NCBI GenBank assembly: GCA_900315955.1
Contig: ONBC01000031.1
Location: 1-48,681, forward strand
DNA: 48,681 nt
Direction of reading: 5' to 3'
DNA from: an uncultured Prevotella sp.
Lineage (GTDB): Bacteria; Bacteroidota; Bacteroidia; Bacteroidales; Bacteroidaceae
Below, in pieces: positions 8,562-16,821 of the stretch (its first letter is position 1; the number at the start of each line of letters is the position of its first letter). The notes below the pieces were generated by a model that worked only from the letters and a program-made list of their open reading frames with translations, did not search any database and was not told the origin of the DNA. The translations under genes were made by a program, and so were the position numbers.

Positions 8562-10440
8562 CATTCTTGATATCCTTCACCGATACTGGGGATATGATGA
8601 TTTCCGCGGTATTCAGCGTGAGATCATAGAGAGTATCGATGCAGGGAAAGATACGCTTGGTCTGATGCCTACGGGCGGCGGCAAGAGCCTCACGTTCCAG
8701 GTTCCCGCCTTGAAGAAGGAGGGCACATGCATCGTCATCACCCCGCTCATCGCCTTGATGAAAGACCAGGTGCAGCACTTGAAGGCCAAAGGCATCAAGG
8801 CGGCTGCGATCTATTCGGGCATGAAACGGAGCGAGATCGTCGCAACCCTGGAGAACTGTATCTTCGGAGGCGTGAAGCTCCTCTATGTCTCCCCGGAGCG
8901 TCTCTCCTCGGAGATCTTTCAAGTGAAGCTGCGCCACATGCGCGTGAGCTTTGTCACGGTCGATGAGGCTCACTGCATCAGTCAGTGGGGCTACGACTTC
9001 CGGCCTGCCTATCTGCAGATCGGTAATATTCGGAAGCTCAAGCCTGATGTCCCGGTGCTGGCCCTCACCGCTACGGCTACGCCTCAGGTCATCGATGATA
9101 TCCAGGAGAAGTTAGCGTTCAAGAAAAAGAACGTCTTCCGCATGAGTTTCGAGCGCAAGAACCTCACGTATGTCGTGCGGAAGACAGACGACAAGCCTTC
9201 AGAGCTCGTGCATATCCTCAAGCATGTCAATGGGTCCGCCATCGTCTATGTGCGCAGCAGGCGGCGTTGTCGCGAGATCGCTGAGCTCCTCTCCGGCCAG
9301 GACATCCGTGCGACGTTCTATCATGCCGGTCTGGAACATTCCACGCGCGATGAGCGGCAGAAAGAATGGCAGCAGGACAAGAAGCGGGTCATGGTGGCGA
9401 CGAACGCTTTCGGTATGGGTATCGACAAACCCGATGTGCGTACGGTGATCCATTTCGATTGTCCCGACTCTATAGAAGCTTATTTCCAGGAGGCGGGGCG
9501 CGCGGGGCGTGACGGGAAGCGCGCCTATGCCGTGTTGTTGTGGAATGGCAGTGATGTGACGAAGTTGAACCGGCGCATCGATGAGAACTTCCCGCCGAAA
9601 GACTATATCAATAAAGTGTATAACGAACTTGCCTATTTCTTTGGCATAGGCTTAGGGAGTGGGGCGGGGCACACCTTCACGTTCGACATCGGCAAGTTCT
9701 GTGTCACTTACCATCTTTTCCCCGTCCCCGTCGACGCCGCGCTCCATCTCCTCGACAGTGCCGGATACCTGCATTACGAGACCGATCCCGACTCGGCGGC
9801 GAGGGTGCATATCCTCTTGAAGCGCAATGACCTTTATATGCTCGACTCCTTGTCGGGAAGTGATGAGGCGGTCATGACGGCGTTGCTCCGTAACTACGGC
9901 GGATTGTTTGCCGACTATCAGTATATCGATGAGTCGATCATCGCGGCGCAGGCTCAGCTCACGCGCGACCAATGTTATCAGACTTTGAAGAGCCTGAGCA
10001 AGCGTAATATCATCCACTACATCCCGCAGCGCAAGATGCCTTACATCACATTGATCCGCGACCGTGAGGAGGAGGTTTTTCTTCCTAAGTCGGTGTATGA
10101 GGACCGCAAGGAACAGTATATCAAGCGCATCGAGGCGATGACGGCTTATGCAGGCAATGATGAGGTCTGCCGCAGTCAGCAGCTCCTGCGCTATTTCGGT
10201 GAGGAGGATGTTGAGGAATGTGGCCATTGCGATGTGTGCTTAGCGGGAAAGGAAAAACCGATGACCTTAGAGAACCCTACAGTGAAAATGATCCTCGCCC
10301 TGCTCTCCGACAAGCGCTCCCATCCCTTGCGCGAAGTGGCATCGATCGATGCACCGCAGGGTGAGATCAGCCGTGCCGTTGACTTTCTGATGGCGGAAGA
10401 GAAGATAAAGCGGGAGGTCGACAAACTTTTGCTTCAATAA
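8551..10440 (+). CDS. ATP-dependent DNA helicase RecQ
   Basis: RecQ unwinds DNA 3' to 5' and feeds single strands to RecJ. In this 629-residue protein motif I is TGGGKS at residues 41-46, motif II is DEAH at 138-141 followed by CISQWGYDFRPAY (the RecQ aromatic loop), TATATP is motif III, and QEAGRAGRDG is motif VI. The zinc-binding part of the RQC region is visible as a cysteine before RSQQLLRYF and then CGHCDVC. No clear HRDC domain follows; instead there is a short winged-helix-like tail. The ATG lies inside the last codons of recJ (11-base overlap), which supports coupled expression. Confidence 0.96.
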   Translation: MSPDILDILHRYWGYDDFRGIQREIIESIDAGKDTLGLMPTGGGKSLTFQVPALKKEGTCIVITPLIALMKDQVQHLKAKGIKAAAIYSGMKRSEIVATLENCIFGGVKLLYVSPERLSSEIFQVKLRHMRVSFVTVDEAHCISQWGYDFRPAYLQIGNIRKLKPDVPVLALTATATPQVIDDIQEKLAFKKKNVFRMSFERKNLTYVVRKTDDKPSELVHILKHVNGSAIVYVRSRRRCREIAELLSGQDIRATFYHAGLEHSTRDERQKEWQQDKKRVMVATNAFGMGIDKPDVRTVIHFDCPDSIEAYFQEAGRAGRDGKRAYAVLLWNGSDVTKLNRRIDENFPPKDYINKVYNELAYFFGIGLGSGAGHTFTFDIGKFCVTYHLFPVPVDAALHLLDSAGYLHYETDPDSAARVHILLKRNDLYMLDSLSGSDEAVMTALLRNYGGLFADYQYIDESIIAAQAQLTRDQCYQTLKSLSKRNIIHYIPQRKMPYITLIRDREEEVFLPKSVYEDRKEQYIKRIEAMTAYAGNDEVCRSQQLLRYFGEEDVEECGHCDVCLAGKEKPMTLENPTVKMILALLSDKRSHPLREVASIDAPQGEISRAVDFLMAEEKIKREVDKLLLQ

Positions 10441-10460
10441 CAGCAGGGCTCATCGCTATG

Positions 10461-10492
10461 CAAAAATAAAAGGCTCGCTTCACAGCGAGCCT
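10461..10492 (-). terminator. Minus-strand terminator after flavodoxin-DUF2023
   Basis: A perfect 9-bp stem (10471-10479 with 10484-10492, loop TCAC) is followed, on the minus strand, by a T-rich tract (complement of 10461-10470). Its plus-strand flank is not T-rich, so it mainly serves the minus-strand unit, though it may slow recQ transcription as well. Confidence 0.8.
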
Positions 10493-10583
10493 GATATCAC
10501 ATACTACGTATTATACAAAAACATTATGAATTTTCTATTTTCAGCAGACCGAATCTTCTGAAGTTTATTATGGCCTTGATCTT

Positions 10584-10940
10584 TTATGCGGTAGCGTATG
10601 TGCCCCGCCCTTTGAGCTCACAGTATCGCTCACACTCCATGGTGATGTCATAGCCGAGCATGGTCCCGAGCATGAAGTCCTCCTCCGGAGAAAGCTTGTT
10701 GAGAGGTTTGTTCACAATCATACTGATTGCCTCAATACATTCCTTCTTGCCAAAAAACAAGTTCACGGTGTCGCGTCCTGCTGACCGCAGGAGATAGTCG
10801 ATATGCTTGCGCTCTAATTTCTCGATAGCGTAGGCGGCATAGCATGCGTTGAACGTGTACAGCACCAGGCGGCGCACACCTTTCTCGTATTCGTAAATGT
10901 GGTTCATCAGAACCTTCATCTCTATGGGATATTCTGGCAT
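10584..10940 (-). CDS. DUF2023 family protein, partner of flavodoxin
   Basis: The 118-residue product matches the DUF2023 family, whose members sit beside flavodoxin genes in Bacteroidota. The conserved core begins at MNHIYEYEKGVRRLVLYT and continues with a basic block around RKHIDYLLRSAGRDTVNLFFG; the C terminus holds a helical LSPEEDFMLGTMLGYDI segment. No signal peptide or metal motif is seen. The frame is open to 11021, but homology starts only near residue 28 of that longer frame, so the ATG at 10940 is chosen; 10919 is an alternative. It lies about 105 bases downstream of flavodoxin. The function is unknown; a link to flavodoxin-dependent redox or iron limitation is an inference from context. 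Confidence 0.8.
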   Translation of the reverse strand: MPEYPIEMKVLMNHIYEYEKGVRRLVLYTFNACYAAYAIEKLERKHIDYLLRSAGRDTVNLFFGKKECIEAISMIVNKPLNKLSPEEDFMLGTMLGYDITMECERYCELKGRGTYATA

Positions 10941-11007
10941 GACTTGTTTTCTTGACTTGAATGTTAAACGTTCTCCTTCCATTCTCTTGTTCTCGGGTGC
11001 AGGGTGC

Positions 11008-11031
11008 GGGCGGATCCTCACCGTCCCGCCC
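11008..11031 (-). other. GC-rich hairpin between flavodoxin and DUF2023
   Basis: GGGCGG at 11008-11013 pairs with CCGCCC at 11026-11031 around a 12-base loop, 15 bases after the flavodoxin stop. It has no T run, so it may be an mRNA processing or stability element rather than a terminator. Confidence 0.4.
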
Positions 11032-11045
11032 CTTCACGGGATTGT

Positions 11046-11537
11046 TTAGAATCCTAATGTAGGAATCCAGGCATCGATGCGTGCCTCCGTCTGATCGTCC
11101 TCGTTGACATCGTCGAGGGCGAGGCCGATGAAGTGACCGTCAACGACCGAGTCGCTGTCGTCGTAGGTGTAGCCGTCTGTGGCGACATCGTTGCCGACCA
11201 TGGTGGCACCGGCTGCCTCTGCGGCATCGTAGAGCTCTTTCATGCCGCCACAGAACGTGTCGCTGTAGGAGGCACTGTCGCCGCAGCCGAAGACGGCCAC
11301 TTTCTTGCTGCTCAAGCCTGCCTCTTTGAGTACCTTCACACCGTCGTACCAGTCATCCTGCATCTCACCGGAGCCCCATGTCGAAGTGCCAAGGATGAGG
11401 TTGTCTGCTTCTTTGACATCGTTGGCAGTAAGGTCTGACACATTGATAACATTTGCGCCCAACTTCTCGCCGATGGTCTGTGCGATAGCTTCGCAGGTGC
11501 CGGTTGATGAACCGTAAACTACAATTGTCTTGCTCAT
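11046..11537 (-). CDS. Flavodoxin
   Basis: This 163-residue cytoplasmic protein carries FMN and moves electrons at low potential, often replacing ferredoxin when iron is scarce. The phosphate-binding loop is GSSTGTCEAIA at residues 9-19 (last Thr of the usual loop replaced by Cys15). The Trp-containing isoalloxazine loop is TSTWGSGEMQDDW, and the second flavin loop is FGCGDSASYSDTF. The presence of the extra segment near the C terminus marks it as a long-chain flavodoxin. It is first in a minus-strand unit with DUF2023 and has its own promoter. Confidence 0.95.
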   Translation of the reverse strand: MSKTIVVYGSSTGTCEAIAQTIGEKLGANVINVSDLTANDVKEADNLILGTSTWGSGEMQDDWYDGVKVLKEAGLSSKKVAVFGCGDSASYSDTFCGGMKELYDAAEAAGATMVGNDVATDGYTYDDSDSVVDGHFIGLALDDVNEDDQTEARIDAWIPTLGF

Positions 11538-11578
11538 AGTTCTAATCTTTTTTATTTGTTATTTTTGTTTTCTGGTGG

Positions 11579-11610
11579 CAAAGTTACTTGGTTTCTTGCA
11601 ATGCCACAAT
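11579..11610 (-). promoter_or_regulatory. Promoter of flavodoxin-DUF2023
   Basis: On the minus strand TAACTTTG (complement of 11579-11586) lies 20 bases downstream of ATTG (complement of 11607-11610). The start codon is about 40 bases further on. Confidence 0.7.
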
Positions 11611-11673
11611 ACCTAAAAGTAGTGATTTTAATAAATTACCCACTTCTTAGTATCAGAATTGATGCAAAAAGTG

Positions 11674-11681
11674 TACCTTTG
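11674..11681 (+). promoter_or_regulatory. -7 element of the aroC promoter
   Basis: TACCTTTG fits TAnnTTTG and lies 35 bases before the ATG at 11716; a convincing -33 element is not seen. Its position argues against the in-frame upstream ATG at 11659. Confidence 0.55.
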
Positions 11682-11715
11682 TAACAGAATCCATCAAGAA
11701 CAAAAAATAAGTTTT

Positions 11716-12780
11716 ATGCGAAATACATTTGGCAATGTTTTTACGCTCACGTCCTTCGGTGAGAGTCATGGGGCCGCTGTCGGTGGTGTCGTTGACGGGA
11801 TGCCGGCAGGCATTGACATCGATCTTGACTTTATCCAGCATGAACTTTCCCGTCGCCGTCCCGGTCAGAGCAAGGTGACGACTTCACGCAATGAGCCGGA
11901 TCAGGTAGAGCTGCTCAGTGGCGTGTTCGAGGGGAAGTCGACGGGTACACCGATCGGGTTCATCGTGCGCAATACGAACCAGCATTCGAAGGATTATGAT
12001 AATATCCGTGATCTCTTCCGCCCTTCTCATGCCGACTATACTTATTACAATAAGTATGGCATTCGCGACCATCGGGGCGGCGGCCGTTCCTCGGCGCGTA
12101 TCACGATAGCCCGTTGCGTGGGCGGAGCCCTGGCCAAGCTCGCCCTCAGGCCGTTGGGGATAAGCGTTCAGGCGTATGTCTCACAGGTGGGCGATATTGC
12201 GCTGGATCGTGACTATCATCGCTACGACCTTTCTAAGACGGAAGACAATGTCGTGCGCTGTCCCGATGCGGCGAAAGCCAAAGAGATGGAGGCGCTCATC
12301 ATGGATGTGAAAGGCAAGGGTGATACCGTGGGCGGTGTCGTGACGTGTGTCGTCAAGGGCTGTCCGGTAGGCTTGGGGGAGCCTGAGTTTGGGAAGCTCA
12401 ACGCCCAATTGGGTGCCGCCATGCTCTCTATCAATGCCGTGAAAGGTTTTGAGGTCGGCGACGGCTTCGACATGGTGGCGCATCATGGCTCGGAGGTCAA
12501 CGACATCTTCACACCGGAAGGATTGAAGTCGAATCATTCCGGAGGCATACAAGGTGGAATCTCCAATGGGGCGGACATCTTCTTTCGGGTGGCGTTTAAG
12601 CCTGTGGCGACCTTGCTCATGCCGCAACCGACAATCGATATTCATGGCAATGCCGTGACGGTCGATGTGCGAGGCCGTCATGACCCGTGTGTCGTGCCGC
12701 GTGCTGTGCCGGTCGTGGAGAGCATGGCGGCGATGGTCATCCTTGACAATTTTCTGCTGAACAAGACGGTAAAACTGTAG
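11716..12780 (+). CDS. aroC: Chorismate synthase
   Basis: AroC makes chorismate from 5-enolpyruvylshikimate-3-phosphate, the last common step of aromatic amino acid synthesis, and needs reduced FMN. The 354-residue protein starts [19 protein letters not shown], the first family signature, and contains [13 protein letters not shown] and, near the C terminus, [16 protein letters not shown], the other two signatures. An ATG further upstream (11659) is rejected because the promoter lies between the two. The nearby flavodoxin is divergently transcribed. aroE for an earlier step of the pathway lies at 21515-22255. Confidence 0.96.
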   Translation: MRNTFGNVFTLTSFGESHGAAVGGVVDGMPAGIDIDLDFIQHELSRRRPGQSKVTTSRNEPDQVELLSGVFEGKSTGTPIGFIVRNTNQHSKDYDNIRDLFRPSHADYTYYNKYGIRDHRGGGRSSARITIARCVGGALAKLALRPLGISVQAYVSQVGDIALDRDYHRYDLSKTEDNVVRCPDAAKAKEMEALIMDVKGKGDTVGGVVTCVVKGCPVGLGEPEFGKLNAQLGAAMLSINAVKGFEVGDGFDMVAHHGSEVNDIFTPEGLKSNHSGGIQGGISNGADIFFRVAFKPVATLLMPQPTIDIHGNAVTVDVRGRHDPCVVPRAVPVVESMAAMVILDNFLLNKTVKL

Positions 12781-13362
12781 ATGATGGTTGAAAACGAAGT
12801 GATAGAGATAGGGAGCGCCCGGAAAGAGGATGCTGCGGAGATAGCGTCGCTGATCATGGAGGCGATGGATTATGACTGTTGTCAGAACTTTGCGGGCGAA
12901 GGACATACGTTGGAGGACTTCCACCGTATGATGACCTCGCTTGTGGCGATGGACGACAGCCAGTATTCGTACAGTAACACGCTCGTGGCTTGGGTTGACG
13001 GACAACTGGCGGGCTGCCTCGTGGGGTACGATGGTAAGGACCTCCGACGGCTTCGGAAACGGTTTATCGAGCAGGCGGCAGAATATTTAGACCGTGACTT
13101 CTCCGATATGGATGGTGAGACTGGGGCGGGCGAATATTACCTCGACTCGTTGTGTGTGAAGTCAGCCTTCCGTAAACGTGGGCTGGCTACAAGGCTCATC
13201 CGGGAAGCGATCCGCCTTCATGGCAGCCAGCCAGTAGGCCTGTTGGTCGATCACACCCACCCTTGGGCGGAGCGGCTCTACCGTGCGCTCGGCTTCGAAT
13301 TCGTCAATGAGACATCGTGGGGCGGACATGCCATGAATCATCTGCAGTATCCTGTGAAATGA
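12781..13362 (+). CDS. GNAT-family N-acetyltransferase
   Basis: The 193-residue product has the GNAT fold: an N-terminal segment (IEIGSARKEDAAEIASLI), a central beta strand YYLDSLCVKSAFRKRGLATRLI with the acetyl-CoA-binding R-x-x-G-x-A loop at about residues 131-141, and the C-terminal WAERLYRALGFEFV typical of motif B. The central part is longer and more acidic than in minimal GNAT proteins. It starts directly after the aroC stop codon (two ATG codons in a row), so it should be co-transcribed with aroC. The substrate cannot be inferred. Confidence 0.85.
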   Translation: MMVENEVIEIGSARKEDAAEIASLIMEAMDYDCCQNFAGEGHTLEDFHRMMTSLVAMDDSQYSYSNTLVAWVDGQLAGCLVGYDGKDLRRLRKRFIEQAAEYLDRDFSDMDGETGAGEYYLDSLCVKSAFRKRGLATRLIREAIRLHGSQPVGLLVDHTHPWAERLYRALGFEFVNETSWGGHAMNHLQYPVK

Positions 13363-13401
13363 CGTTTTCACTGAATGAATTTGGTAATTGGCTGAAAGAA
13401 T

Positions 13402-13432
13402 TTTGACGGTATGAGTTTTCTCTTTACCTTTG
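13402..13432 (+). promoter_or_regulatory. Promoter of the candidate small RNA
   Basis: TTTG at 13402-13405, exactly 19 bases, and TACCTTTG at 13425-13432 form one of the best consensus promoters in the window. No ORF follows before the terminator at 13546-13586, and no plus-strand gene follows it. Confidence 0.7.
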
Positions 13433-13439
13433 CATCAGA

Positions 13440-13586
13440 AATAAAAAAGGAATATAAGAGAGAACTTAAAGAGATATAGAACTAATAAAATAACAAATAG
13501 ACTACAGCAAGAGATTACATTCTTTTCATTCATAAATTACTCTCCAGCGCAAAGTTCGTGGTGACACGCGCTTTGCGCTATTTTTT
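13440..13586 (+). ncRNA. Candidate intergenic small RNA (about 147 nt)
   Basis: A consensus promoter (13402-13432) and a rho-independent terminator (13546-13586) enclose about 147 bases with no ATG-initiated ORF. The 5' two thirds is A-rich and probably unstructured; the 3' end is a strong hairpin with a GTGA tetraloop. The gene on the right, miaA, is on the opposite strand and converges on it, so this cannot be its leader. It could alternatively be only the 3' end of the aroC-GNAT transcript with a spurious promoter. No known RNA family is recognised. Confidence 0.5.
13546..13586 (+). terminator. Rho-independent terminator with GNRA-type loop
   Basis: AGCGCAAAG (13546-13554) pairs with CTTTGCGCT (13571-13579); an inner CGTG/CACG stem (13557-13560 with 13565-13568) closes a GTGA loop, and TT/CG form an internal loop. 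A T run follows at 13581-13586. The orientation is plus; the minus flank is not T-rich. Confidence 0.85.
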
Positions 13587-13610
13587 ATTGTAGAAGAATG
13601 TACACTTCAT

Positions 13611-14528
13611 TCAGTGACTCTTTTCATCGACAAGCCGAATGACAGTCTGGATGTCATTCGGGCTGAACCAATGAATGTCCGCGTCTTTCTTGAACCAGGT
13701 GATCTGCTTGCGCATGTATCGCCGTGTGTTCGACTGTATCTCGCGGATGGCTTCGTCGAGGGTGATGAGGCCATCGAGATAATCGAACATCTCCTTGTAA
13801 CCCACCGTGTTGAGGGCATTGAGTGATCGTTTGTCGTAGACGGACAAAGCCTCTTCTATGAGCCCGTTGTTCACCATCTGGATGACGCGTTGGTTGATAC
13901 GGTCATACATCTCTTCGCGGGGACGGTTCAGCCCGATCTTGATGATTCGGAAAGGACGTTGCTTGATCGTTCCCTTGCGGTAGAAGGAATAAGGATGTCT
14001 CGACTGGTGGCATATCTCTAAGGCATGGACGACGCGTCGCGGATTGTTCTTGTCGACGATGGCCCAGTATTCAGGATCCAACTGCCGGAGCTCTTCAACG
14101 AGTGTTGGAAGGCCTTCGTCGTGCAGCCTTTGTTTCATCCATAGCCGTGTCTTGTCATGGATGGTAGGAATGTCGTCGATGCCTTTGCACACGGCATCGA
14201 TATACATCATGCTGCCGCCTGTGAGGAGGAGAGACGGATGCTGCACCCCATCTTCTTTTCCATTAAAAAGTCGCTCTATGAGGGAGAGACAGTCTTCCTC
14301 ATAGCGCGACGCGCTGTAATAATCGTCGATGGAATGGTTACCGACGAAATAATGTTTTATCTCTTCTTGTTGCTGCGGGGTAGGGGCAGCGGTACCGACG
14401 GGGATCTCTTTGTAGATCTGACGTGAGTCGGCGTTGATGACGGGCGAGGAGAGATGTCTGGCTATGGTCAGTGCTGCCTCGCTCTTGCCCACCCCCGTAG
14501 GGCCGAGAAGTACGAACAGTGTATTCAA
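13611..14528 (-). CDS. miaA: tRNA dimethylallyltransferase
   Basis: MiaA transfers a dimethylallyl group to N6 of adenosine 37 in tRNAs that read codons starting with U. The 305-residue protein has the P-loop GPTGVGKS at residues 9-16, NADSRQIYKEIPVGTA, which carries the catalytic Asp and substrate-binding residues, and LLTGGSMMYIDAV with KNNPRRVVHALEI further on. The C-terminal YMRKQITWFKKD block is typical of the family. It is last in the lpx unit, 8 bases after lpxA. Its dimethylallyl donor comes from the isoprenoid pathway begun by Dxs at 38929. Confidence 0.95.
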   Translation of the reverse strand: MNTLFVLLGPTGVGKSEAALTIARHLSSPVINADSRQIYKEIPVGTAAPTPQQQEEIKHYFVGNHSIDDYYSASRYEEDCLSLIERLFNGKEDGVQHPSLLLTGGSMMYIDAVCKGIDDIPTIHDKTRLWMKQRLHDEGLPTLVEELRQLDPEYWAIVDKNNPRRVVHALEICHQSRHPYSFYRKGTIKQRPFRIIKIGLNRPREEMYDRINQRVIQMVNNGLIEEALSVYDKRSLNALNTVGYKEMFDYLDGLITLDEAIREIQSNTRRYMRKQITWFKKDADIHWFSPNDIQTVIRLVDEKSH

Positions 14529-14536
14529 TGTAATGA

Positions 14537-15307
14537 CTAACGGATGATACCTCGTTTGGATGTAGCGATGAAGTCGATGATATACTGGATCTCCGGTGTC
14601 ACTTGCAACTCGCTCTGCACCTTCTTCAGTCCGTCAGCGATGATACCCTCACTGTAGATGAGGCGGTAGGCGTTGTGGATGAGTTCGATGAGGTCATTGC
14701 TGAAGCCGTGGCGGCGCAGCCCCACGAGGTTGACTCCGCAATAGCGTGTCGGCTCCTTGCCGGCGATGATGTAAGGCGGAATGTCCTGGCTGAAACGGCA
14801 ACCACCCTGGATCATGACGTATCCGCCGATCTTGCAGAACTGATGGCAGAGCACGGTGGCGGAGATGACGGCATTGTCATCGATCGTCACCTCGCCGGCG
14901 AACTTTGTGGAGTTGCCGATGATGCAGTTGTTGCCTAAGACGCAGTCGTGGGCGATGTGCATGTTCTCCATTAAGAGGTTGTTGTTGCCTACAATCGTCT
15001 TTCCCTTGGAGGCAGTGCCGCGTGAGATGGTGACGTTCTCACGGATGCTGTTGTTGTCTCCGATGAAGCACTGGGTGTCCTCACCTTTGAACTTCAGATC
15101 CTGCGGTTTCGTAGAGAGGCTGGCACCAGGGAAGATCTCGTTGTTGTTGCCGATACGTGCACCGTAGTTGATGGTAACGCCGTTGTGCAGCACGTTGTTG
15201 TCACCGAGGACTGTGTTCTTGTCGATAAAACAGAACGGGCCGATAACGTTGTTGTCGCCAAGTTTCGCATCCGGGTCAACGAATGCCAATGGGCTTATCT
15301 GATTCAT
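14537..15307 (-). CDS. lpxA: UDP-N-acetylglucosamine acyltransferase LpxA
   Basis: LpxA adds the first 3-hydroxyacyl chain to UDP-GlcNAc, the opening step of lipid A synthesis in the cytoplasm. The 256-residue protein is built from hexapeptide repeats of the left-handed beta helix (IGDNN, LGNNC, VGNNN type) over residues 1-190 and ends in a helical domain. The catalytic base His120 lies in MHIAHDCVLGN. The length matches the family (about 255-262). It lies between lpxC/fabZ and miaA on the minus strand. Confidence 0.96.
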   Translation of the reverse strand: MNQISPLAFVDPDAKLGDNNVIGPFCFIDKNTVLGDNNVLHNGVTINYGARIGNNNEIFPGASLSTKPQDLKFKGEDTQCFIGDNNSIRENVTISRGTASKGKTIVGNNNLLMENMHIAHDCVLGNNCIIGNSTKFAGEVTIDDNAVISATVLCHQFCKIGGYVMIQGGCRFSQDIPPYIIAGKEPTRYCGVNLVGLRRHGFSNDLIELIHNAYRLIYSEGIIADGLKKVQSELQVTPEIQYIIDFIATSKRGIIR

Positions 15308-15390
15308 AGTATGTTCTAATTCCTACCTATAATAATTTCTAACTATAATAACTCTGTCTCCTATCTCCTAACTCCTAACTCTTATCTCTT
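15308..15390 (-). repeat. CTAACTC-rich spacer between lpxC/fabZ and lpxA
   Basis: This 83-base spacer is made of degenerate CTAACT/CTCCTA words. The 13-mer CTCCTAACTCTTA at 15372-15384 recurs in inverted orientation at 45995-46007 after the GH53 gene. On the minus (coding) strand it reads as a purine-rich series of GGAG words. Confidence 0.4.
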
Positions 15391-16785
15391 TCACTCTTCA
15401 TTTTTCGTGATCTGCGCCGTGAATGTTGCTTCAGACACGACGTGGTCACCGACAAACATATAGCCCTTCATCGAGCTGATGCCGTGGCGCACGGGACCGA
15501 GGAGCTCGACACGGAAGAGCAGGGTGTCACCTGGAACAACCTTGCGACGGAACTTCACACCGTCGATCTTGAGGAAGTAGGTAGACCATTTCTCTGGGTC
15601 TTTGAGCTGGCTGAGGACGAGGAGGCCTCCACATTGTGCCATGGCTTCGATTTGCAGCACACCCGGCATGACGGGTTCCTGTGGGAAGTGGCCTTGGAAG
15701 AACGGCTCATTGGCGGTGACATTCTTCACGCCTACGATGGTCGTTGCCCCCATGGCAATGATTTTGTCCACAAGCTGCATGGGATAGCGGTGGGGCAGAA
15801 GCTGGCGGATGCGGATATTGTCCATCAGCGGCTCCTCATTGGGGTCGTAGATAGGAGCCTGTACTTCGTGCTTACGGATCTCCTTGCGCATCAGACGGGC
15901 AAACTTATTGTTGACCGTGTGGCCGGGGCGTGTGGCGATGATACGACCTTTGATAGGCTTGCCGATGAGCGCCATGTCACCGATGATGTCGAGCAACTTA
16001 TGGCGCGTGCACTCGTTGTCCCATTGCAGGGGTCGGTGCTGGATGTAGCCTATCTTTGTGGCATCGATATGTGGCACATGGAGAAGGTCGGCAAGCTTGT
16101 CGAGCTTAGCCTGCTCCACCTGCTGCTCGTAGATGACGATTGCGTTGTCGAGATCACCCCCCTTGATGAGGTTGGCCTCAAGCAACGGCACAATATCGCG
16201 GACAAAGACAAAAGTGCGTGCCGGTGCTATGTCGGTAGCAAACTTATTGATGTTGTCAAGTGTAGCAAACTGTGAGCTGATGAACTTAGAGTTGAAAGAG
16301 CACATTGCCGTGATGGAGAAGTCCTTATCGGGAAGGATCGTGATGACCGAGCCACTCTCTTCGTCGCGGACCTCAATCTTCTTGCGGATGATGTAATAAT
16401 CCTTTGGCGCGTTCTGATCAACGATGCCTACCTTCCGGATCTGCTCGACATACTCGTCAGCGGCACCGTCAAGGATAGGAAACTCCGGGCCGTTGACTTG
16501 GATGAGGCAATTGTCGATGCCCATGGCATAAAGCGCTGACATGCCGTGCTCCACCGTTGAGACCCTTGCCTCACCTCTCTGCAGAACGGTGCCACGGTGG
16601 GTGTCTACGACATTCTCTGCGATGGCTTCGATGACAGGCTGACCTTCAAGGTCAATACGCTGAATCTTGTAGCCCGTGTTCTCAGGAGCCGGGTTGAAAG
16701 TGACCGTCAGGCTCAGGCCTGTATGAAGACCTTTGCCGAAGAGCGAGAAGCTCCCTCCGAGGGTCTTTTGTTTTTCTGCATCCAT
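15391..16785 (-). CDS. lpxC/fabZ: Bifunctional LpxC deacetylase / FabZ dehydratase fusion
   Basis: The 464-residue protein joins two enzymes, as is usual in Bacteroidota. Residues 1 to about 305 are LpxC, the zinc-dependent deacetylase that commits the cell to lipid A synthesis: zinc ligands His80 (STVEHG), His262 and Asp266 (HKLLDIIGD), and the catalytic His289 in GHTVNNKF. Residues about 318-464 are FabZ, the 3-hydroxyacyl-ACP dehydratase of fatty acid synthesis: LLPHRYPM, active His366 in FFQGHFPQEPVMPG and Glu380 in QIEAMAQ. The fusion ties together two enzymes that compete for 3-hydroxyacyl-ACP. It lies between lpxD and lpxA. Confidence 0.96.
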   Translation of the reverse strand: MDAEKQKTLGGSFSLFGKGLHTGLSLTVTFNPAPENTGYKIQRIDLEGQPVIEAIAENVVDTHRGTVLQRGEARVSTVEHGMSALYAMGIDNCLIQVNGPEFPILDGAADEYVEQIRKVGIVDQNAPKDYYIIRKKIEVRDEESGSVITILPDKDFSITAMCSFNSKFISSQFATLDNINKFATDIAPARTFVFVRDIVPLLEANLIKGGDLDNAIVIYEQQVEQAKLDKLADLLHVPHIDATKIGYIQHRPLQWDNECTRHKLLDIIGDMALIGKPIKGRIIATRPGHTVNNKFARLMRKEIRKHEVQAPIYDPNEEPLMDNIRIRQLLPHRYPMQLVDKIIAMGATTIVGVKNVTANEPFFQGHFPQEPVMPGVLQIEAMAQCGGLLVLSQLKDPEKWSTYFLKIDGVKFRRKVVPGDTLLFRVELLGPVRHGISSMKGYMFVGDHVVSEATFTAQITKNEE

Positions 16786-16821
16786 ATCTTGCTTGTTCTT
16801 TGTTCGTTCTTATACGCTTCC

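Noticed and set aside
15442-16275. 277-codon plus-strand ORF opposite lpxC/fabZ
   Set aside because: Antisense shadow of a well-supported fusion gene.
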